Source: Chrysochromulina tobinii
Lineage: Eukaryota; Haptophyta; Prymnesiales; Chrysochromulinaceae
NCBI GenBank assembly: GCA_001275005.1
Contig: JWZX01001350.1
Coordinates: 1 to 13,764 of the forward strand
Length of the DNA stretch: 13,764 nt
Reading direction: 5' to 3'
The position numbers and the translations under genes were made by a program. The notes beneath the pieces were generated by a model. It saw only the letters and a list, made by a program, of their open reading frames with translations, had not been told where the DNA came from and searched no databases. This document shows, piece by piece, positions 1-9,000 of the stretch (positions within the stretch are counted from its first letter, which is position 1; each line of letters begins with the position of its first letter).

Positions 1-39
1 GCGGCAGCGGCAGCGGCAGCGGCGGCAGCGGCAGCGGCA
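1..39 (+). repeat. GCGGCA-type microsatellite coding for polyalanine
   Basis: GCG and GCA alanine codons alternate almost perfectly for 13 codons, in frame with the downstream protein, and are followed by an EEAAA stretch. This suggests the window starts inside a coding repeat. Such repeats often break assemblies, which may be why the sequence begins here. Confidence 0.85.
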
Positions 40-3000
40 GAAGAGGCGGCAGCGACATTGAAAATGGAATGGGCCAAGCAAGTGCTCGGGGAATCTCGGT
101 ACACAATCTCAGCTGACGTCGAGCCAACGGACGCACAAACCATCGCCCAATATGTCACAGGCTCACAGCGTGGCGCAATGGAAGCCGGCAGAACGTACTT
201 CGACGAGTCAGAGGTGCGGGCAAGAATCAGGGAGAATGGAGGAGACGACAGCAAGTACAGCCTCCACACACTCAGGCAAGCCGTAAAGGACCACGACCGA
301 CTACGTCGCGGAGAGGAATACGCCCACGACCTCCGGTGCGGAGTCACAGCCGGCACAACAACTGATGGAGCCCTACACATGCGGGACGACGAGATCATAT
401 GGCCGCGCGACGATGTGCGATTGCAGCGCCGGGAAGGCGCAAGACAGTCAGGACAATACCGTGAATGGGCAGAAGGGGCGGCCGGTACGATCACCCGCAG
501 TGCAGGAAGAGGAGACTGGACAGTCCAAGTAAATGGCATCGCGGGAAAGTACGAGATCGACGTGTCGAGAGAGGAGGTACACCTAGTCAGAAGACGAAAC
601 TACACAGCGGGTGACGTCGCCGTGTACATAGAGACAGACCAAGAGGGCCTCGAGAAGAACGACGGAACCGCCCGAGCACCAAGCGCAGTCCTGCTCCTAA
701 GACGGACACCTTGCGAAGAGAACAGGCTTGGTGCAGCGAGATGGATAGCATGCAGAGGGAGCGACGCGATGACAGTGATGGTATACGAGGAGAAACTGCA
801 ACGAATGCCGTGGCAACCACAAAATCGACGTCAATCACGACAGGCGCCAACGGACAAAGAAATACTAGTGGCGGCGGCGCAGCGAGCATATGCCATATCA
901 GGTGATTGGGAGGGCGACATAGTCGCAGCAACCAGGAATGCCGCCGGTAGCAAGGGCCTTCAGATCAACGAAGTAGAGGCCAAGGCTGCAATCGGCGAGG
1001 CTCGACGACGTTGGCAAGGGGGCAACGCCTGTGCACGCATGGCCACGCTCAATCATGGCGGGATCATCGTACGCCTACGCGAAACAACGGCGGCGATGCC
1101 GGGACAGCGCAGAATGGCGGAGACGCAGGCGAACGCCGACACCGCCACGCTCTCTTGGGAAGCGGACAACAGGCTCTGGAGAACCATGCGTACGCTAGCC
1201 GAGACAAACGACGTCGTGCTCTTACAGGAAACCCACCTACCTAAACACGACCCGAAGGGGCTGAGCAAGATAGTGCAACAGACGCTCACCAGCGGCGAGT
1301 TCTCGGGCTGGCGCATCGCCGCATCACCCGCCGACGCGGACGATAAATACGCAGGCGTCCTTATGTGGTGGAACTCCGAGACGGTTGAAATGACTGACGT
1401 CAAAGTCTTAACACCCGGAAGACTACAACGAGCACGAGCGCGCATCCTTGCGGATGGGACGGAAATGGTCATAGTAAACGCCTACGTCCCCACGAGATGC
1501 GGCGCCCCGAGCGCACAGCAAGCGGCCGTGCTGGAAAACGTACGGGCACAACTACAACTCGAGGTCGATACCGCGGACGAGGAAGGAGACGAGATCGCAA
1601 TAGGAGGGGACATACAGGCACAGACGACAGACACGCTGGAGGCGCGGAAGGACACAGGCAGCGACAACGCATACAACGCATGGCTCGATGCGTTCTGCGC
1701 GGACAACTGCCTCATGAGTATTGGAGATGAAGAGCCCACTTACAGTGCAGGGGACGGCGGGCCGCAGACGACGATAGACCACTGGATCGTCAGCACAGGG
1801 CTGGCCGACAGAGCGGCCGCCGAAGTGGGAGCTGGCGCAGACGGACTCGCGGGGATTCAAGACGGCACTCATGGGCACAACTCACTCCAGATGAGCCTCG
1901 CCTTGCGCACCGCAGATGCGGAGGGCATCGAGGAAGAATGGGAGCAGCGGGAATCACAGCTACCACCCATGGATGAATGCGAATGGGCCGCGTTCGACGG
2001 GAAGGAAGTGGAGACGGTCGCAGAGGCCGCGGAACGCGCGGACGCGACGCACCAAAAGGCGCACACCGCGGTGGGGGGCGACTCATTAGGCGACTCATTC
2101 GGCCAGGCGGCGCGCAGACTGGTGGCTATCGAAGACGCGCTCAAAAAACTGGTGACCGACATTCAGGAAATTGGCGACCGCGCAGGGCCGTCGACAAGCA
2201 GCAAAATAGTCCGCCTCCACGAGAAAATGCTCCGGTGGCGCAGGTGGCTACGAATATGCGATGGCAAGAGACAATACCCCGATACGCACCGCATGTTCCA
2301 CGACGACGACTGTGCACAAGTGCTCGGCGACGCACCGACGCGCGACGACCTGGTCCGCGCAGCCGTTAGGAACAACGCGCCAGGGGGGCCGAGGCGGATT
2401 GCACTCCGCGAGATCTGTCGCAAGCGACTGCTTCACGCCAGAGAAAAGTACGAGGGAGCAGTAACGAAAGGTGCTGTGGACACTGATCGAATACGCACCC
2501 GCCTACTCGCAGACATCAACAAGGCCGTAGAAGAAGGGCGCGACCCACGCTGGGAATGCTTCAGGGCAGTGGGCCGAGCGAAAGCGGCGTTGGCGGGCAA
2601 GCGCACAGCGCCGCGGCTGGATCAACCGGGCATGCGGGCCATTAAGCGCACGGGCGCCACCAAAGCGGAGACGGGGCAGGGAGCGGTGCTCCGGGCAATC
2701 CATGACGAAAGCGTTGTTATGCACCAGGAAAGGGGAGCCAGCGCGGCAGGCACCCTGATAATGCAAGAACACATGGCGACCGCGGGCCTGCCTGCGCCGT
2801 GGCCACATACGGTACACGAACGACGCGAGGACGCGGAAATCACAGCGGAAGAGGATGCGCGCGCCAAGGTCGCGGCCGACATGAAGGCGGCGTGGGCACA
2901 ATGGCACCACGAGACGACGACGGCAGCGGACAACGGCGGAGACCCATGGGATGCGATCTACAGCGCCGCCTACCAACCAATCGTCGAGAATCTGCGCGTG

Positions 3001-6000
3001 GAGATGAAACTGATCATGTCCGACAACAACATCGACCGAGGCTTACAACGCTTCCGAGCACGACAAGGTGTTGGGGTCGGCGGATTCTCAGGCATCTGGA
3101 TCGCTCGCGCCAGCACCGCCACGAGGACGCAATATGCGCGTACGCTGAGGGAGATAGCGGCGGACGTCCTCATCGCCGCTGATGCACTCGACAAGGCCCG
3201 TAGTCCACAGGAACGACGCGTGGCTGTGGAACTAGTACGCACGGCCGCACCGCGAGGATGGACACAATGGATAATCATGCTCCTCACCAAGCCAGGCAAA
3301 GCCCTTGACGTGCTCAGCAAGCGTCGTGACATCTGCCTCCAGCCTCACTCGCTCAAGCTATGCGCCAACGCCGTGGCGCCACACTACCAAGAGGTGCAGG
3401 AACACACGCAACCCGAGGCCAACACGGGCTTCAGACCGCGCGGCGCTGCAACAACGACGGCACTATGGCTGGGACTGACCAAGGAAGAAGCTGCCTCCGA
3501 GCGCAAGGGCTGGTTCTGTGGATTCATCGACAAGGGCGGTTTCTTTCAATCCTGCGTCCGACGGGCGCAACGGGTAGTGGAAGCACGGTACGGCGTGCCG
3601 GTCTCGGTCACCAACCTCATTATGGCCATTCACGACTCCCTCACGGTGAGGTACGACTCAGGGATGGGACTCACACATGGCACGGAGTCCAATGTGGGCA
3701 ACGGACAAGGAGACACCATCGCATCCATGCGCAGCATGATTCCACTCGCCACTGAGACGCGCGCAGTGGAATGGCTTGTCGCCGGATTCCAGTTCGTGGC
3801 TCCGAAAGGCGTATCCCGAACGCGCACTGTGCAGGGATGGTTTGCAGATGATGGTGCCCTCGTGGTCGACTCCCTTCGCGCCCTACAACAAGCCTTCACC
3901 GTCGGATCGGCGATGGCGCGTGTACTGGGCTTCACAGTCGGGATTGACGCGGACAACAAGGGTGTACCCACTGGCGACAAAACAGGATGGATGGGATGCG
4001 AATGGAGGGATGGCGCATGGACAGAGATGGGGGACGACGTCACCATCAGACTCGTCGATGGCAGGGCTGTGCCGCGCGTCAAGGAGTTTTACAAGCACTT
4101 AGGAATTCGGCAGCCACCCAAAGCGGACTGGACAATCGCGCGGAAGATTGTGACAAACCGCTGCGGCGGCATCGCGAGCGCACTCTCACGCCTGGGAATC
4201 CTATCGGCCGAAGAATATGTGGAAACGGTGGACGCAGCGACCACCACGGTCGTCGCATACTATGGTGCCACGTTCCCGATCGGCAGGCAAGCATGCGAGA
4301 TGATCGATGTTGCAAAACGACGTGGACTCGCGAGACTGGGCCACGCAGGCGAGCGCACGTCGAGATGGCTCGCGCATGCGCCGCGGCCGCGCGGTCTCGG
4401 CATGGCGATGACCTGGCCCCACGCGGCCGCGGCACTCGTAGTGGAGGTGGATCGAGCACTGAACATGCCCGAAACTGCGCCGGCGCACGTGGCCACCGCG
4501 AGCAGAATAGCTAAAGAATTCTGGAGATGGGGATGGCGACCAAACAAAGGTGCGCACGTGCCGCTCGCGTGGAACCCGACATGGATGCGAGAATCGCTCA
4601 CAGAGGAAGGCATTATCGAGGCGTGGCAGTTCTACCTACAGATCGCCGAAGTCCAAACGCGGACGAGCGACAAAGGCAGTGGAGCCGCGGATGCACTGGC
4701 GGACGGGTACCGCATGCCCGCAGATCCGGAGGGAGCGGATGCACCAGTCTGGGAAAGGGAGGGACGCATGTACGGCAGACGGCTGGCCAGACTTGGCGGC
4801 ACACTACGCAAGCACTTCCTTGCCGACAACGGCGGGTGGCGCAGTGAGAAGGAACTCGGTGAATATCTTGGGCGCGGCGGACGCATCGTCGGCGGACATA
4901 GGATCGGAGCGAAGCTGACGACAGCGGAAGCCCGGGAATATCAAACACTGCTACGACAATTCCAACCTGACGAGCACGCGTGGGCAGCCACGCAACACCC
5001 AGGCCCGCGCGAACGCCCAGCAGAAGTACGCGCCGTTGACGTCATATGCGCGGGAAACGGGGCTGCCGACAGCGCGGAGTACCTCATCGAATTTAGCGAC
5101 GGAACGACGAGATGGGGGCGGCGACCGAAAGCTATGGCTCCGGGAGTGATGGACAAGCTGCGCGACGCACGAGAGAACTACCTGGAGGAAGGGGAACGCA
5201 CCATCGAGCAATTTGCTGAGGACCTACTCGAGGGCACGGAAGCATGGTGGCTCGCCACCAGGGCACCGTTGGCAGTCGGAGCACGCGCCCCACAAGACAT
5301 CTCCGCAGAGGCGGCCAGGGAAATCGGAAAAGGATGGTGGCGACCAGGAAAGGCGAGCATGTCCGCACAAGAGCGACTGGGACCCGGGGCCAACATGATC
5401 CAAGGCGCGCGACGTGCAGCAGACGAAGCCAAGGCGGATGCCACCCGGGCGGACGCGGCGATGACGGACGGCACAACAACACCGAGCGAGCAAGCTACCC
5501 TCGCGGAGGCGGCGGAAACGGCTTGGGCGTGGGCGGCTGCCATGGAGGATGTCGCGGCATACCTTGAAGCGCCGCCAGATGAACGGGAAGAACGGAAGCC
5601 GCCGATGGACAGAGCGTACGCCGAATATATTGCAGCCGCAGCACGGGCGGCTACCGGCAATTACGCGGAGGCAGTCGTCGCCTGGGCGCGGGCACTGCCG
5701 GAGCACGGACTCGCGGCCAGAGAAAACGCCGAAGGAGCCAACGCGGCGACGGAAGCGGACGCGAGAGCCCCGGCCAAGCGATTCCGACCCAGCGCGCGGC
5801 CGGAATGCTTCATGGGCACCTTAATGCCCGCAGACGACAACGGCAAGCGGCACATGCGACCGTCTCTCGAGCTCACCGAGGCGCAGCGCAGAGCCGCGGC
5901 AACGCTACCGCCCGACATGCCGGTACCCGACGAGCGCGACATGCGAAGAGACCCAAGAGTAGCTTGGAAGGACGACTGGCACATGTGGAACGACACGCCA

Positions 6001-9000
6001 CGACGTCTCGGATGGAAGCTCTCGGAAGAGCAACTCGAACAGGTGCACAGACAAAGGCTCGCCGCCCTAGAACGCCGGGCGGCGGCCCGCCCAACGCGTC
6101 AGCACAGCGGTACAAGCACGATCGCAGGCGCGCACGCAGCCGAAACAGCAAACACAGAGGGCGCTTCAGGCCAAGCCCACGGCACCAACCGCGCACGCCA
6201 ACAGTTGACAGAAGCAATGGCCGCGGAAGCACGCGCAGACGAGGCGGCGTGTGCACATGAGCCATGGCCGAGTGAATGGGGCGTAGAGGAACTGGAGCGG
6301 GCTGAGCGTGAAGCCGCGGGGGCAATGAGCGATGAGGACGTGGAGATGCGGATTGCCGCGGATCACATGGAGGCTTACGACGAGGCGGAGAGGATGACGC
6401 ACGCGTACCTATGCGATGACACGGAACAAGACGCTGCGCAGCACGAGCTCGGGCACGCGAGGAGCCAAACTGCAACAATGCGACGACACGTGGCAGGGCA
6501 GCACACACTCGCATGTGAACGCAGGCTACAACTCGTGACGAGCGAGTCGCTACGGCACACCGCAGCTCTCACGAAGGCGACGGCAGAGGCGGAACACGAA
6601 TGGCAACGAATGTGCGCTGAAGCTCTTGAAGCGAGACGCATAGCGGACGAACGAGCCAGCCAATGGAACGACGTCAGATTGTCGGTGATGGACATTTATC
6701 GCGACTCCAGCGCCAAGGACACCGAGCGCAACAAGGCAGCGCGGCGCGTCACACAAGCGCGAGACGCGGAGAATGCAACACGAGAGGCGGGTGCTGCACA
6801 AATCAGAGGGGCGGAAAAGCGCCTGCGCCAGACGCGAGCGGAACTGGCGCGGATGAAACGAGCATGCGACGAGGCGGCGCTCGTCACGGACGCGGAACGC
6901 GAGGCCCTCGAGAGCGAGGAACGGGAGGAAGAACAAGAGCGCGAGGCCTCCCGACTGCGAGCAGTCGAGCATGCAACCCGACAGGAGGCGGCGAGAGCAA
7001 CGCGCCTACGGGAGATGGCGGCAGCGGAAAAACTGCAGATAGCGCGAGAGGCAACCACAGAAGCACTGCGCACGCTCGACGGGTCCGATGAACGCGCGAG
7101 ACGGAAGGCACGAGCGACGGCGGAGCACGCAGCGGAGGAGGAGAAATATGCGCACGTGGAGTATTGGGATGCTCTCACGACTGAACAACGCGCCGCCATC
7201 CTCGCCAGCCCAACGCTGCGACTATGCGCGCGACATAGGGACATGGAGCAGAGCACGGCGGCGCGAGCGACGGACCGCCACTACGGCGGAGTCGATATCA
7301 GCATGGAGCCCAAGGAGCGCCGGAACATCGACACGACGGAAACCAAACATGCCGCCGCCGTCGGGCTTGCCATCGAACAACGGTACGGCATTCAGTTTGC
7401 GTACGCAGTGGACGGCAGCAAAGATGACGTGGAAGCGTGGGGCGACGGCGCAACGGGCGAACGAGCAGCGGCATGGGGCGCCTGGGACGGCACCACCGCG
7501 TACGGGGGCGCGCTACCGCCGGGCACGGGCAATCAGGAAGCGGAGCTATTCGCAGTAGAGAGGATCCTCGCGCGGCACACGCGAGGCGATCGGGTGCTCA
7601 TCATGTGCGACTGCCAGGCGGCGCTCGCGATGGCCGAAAGCACGTGGCAAAGCGGACGAATAGGGACGGGCAGCCCTGCAGACGGGAGAACAGGCGGGCT
7701 GCTGATTGAGGCAATCACAAGACACCGGCTCCGGATCACGAGCAGGATCGACGACAGCAAGCCAAGGGGATGCGTATGCTTCGTGTGGATCAAAGCACAC
7801 GGCGGCGGCGTCGCGCCAAACGCGTACGCAGACGCGATCGCAAAATCATACCTAACGGCCGACGTGGACTACGCCACGGTAGACGCGCCATACCTGGCAC
7901 TGCCAAGGGTGTGCCTATACGTAGCTCAACCAACGCCGCATGAAGGCACGTGGGAGGTTGGAAGCCAGCAGTACACCTGCATCGCGGCAGACCGATCACT
8001 AAGAAGCCTCATCGTCGACGGCATGACACGCCAAATTCTAGCGCACCTGCCGAGACAGTCGCACGGGCACTGCGACGCGCGGGTGGCCACGGAGGTGACA
8101 CACACGCAAGGACGACCGGCGGGCGCGACACCGGGTGCGATGCCCAGACACGGCGTCACGGAGCCGACAACGACCGGCAGCGCCCTACGGCTGCGATCGA
8201 ACGACCTCCGACAGCAAGGGATGATTTGCCCGCTTTGCCACGCACAGGGTCCGCTCGAGGGCGACCACATCTTGCAATGTGAGGGCATACCGAAGGCGAA
8301 ACGAGATGAGGCGGTGGCAAAGATGACCTCGGCGCTAGAAGCGGCTGCGAACGCACTGCCCTCGGGGCAGCGCGACGCACCCGCCGACAACACGAGGAAG
8401 GCATGGACGGAAGCCGCGCGCCGCGCAGGACAACACGGAGCGGCCGCCGCCCTCGGACCGGCTCCGACCGAAATCGGGACACGCACGCCAGCTCACGCCC
8501 GCGAGTGGGCGAGGTCAGGGTGGAAGACCAAGGACGATGTGTATGAACTCAGTATGCGCGAAGACGCAGCGAACATCGACAAGAGGCTTGCAGCGTGGTG
8601 CGCCGTGGCGATATGCAGCGCGCACGCAGCCGCCGTCAGCGCAGCAAGCGCAGGTGACGCCACCGACGAGGTAGCCCAGGCATGCGACGAGGCCGTGCGG
8701 AAACTTCAGGACGGCCCCTTGGGATCAGCGAGCCGAGCAGCGGGCGACGCGACCGTGGATGGGGTAACAGGCACGCCATACATCCCACAGCGAGGTGCGG
8801 ACGAAGGCCACATCAGCGCGATCCGAATGCGCTTCTCACAGCTCCAGCGCCACACCCAACTCGCACACGTGCACGAGTGGACAGGCCGACGAGCATGGCT
8901 GCCGTCTGAACGCAGGAAATCCGAGACGGCGACGTGGACGGCACACACCCACCGCGGATTCCGTGAGGGCGGAGGGGCCGCAGGGCGAAAGGAGGCACAC

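Noticed and set aside
587-931. Numerous 60-220 residue open frames antisense or out of frame with the polyprotein (this one as example)
   Set aside because: GC-rich DNA with few stop codons gives long shadow frames; they are Arg/Ser/Pro/Cys-rich and have no recognisable domains.
8227-8500. Restriction-like endonuclease (as in R2 or Dualen elements)
   Set aside because: The Cys/His knuckle was considered, but no PD...D catalytic motif follows and the element already has an EEP endonuclease.
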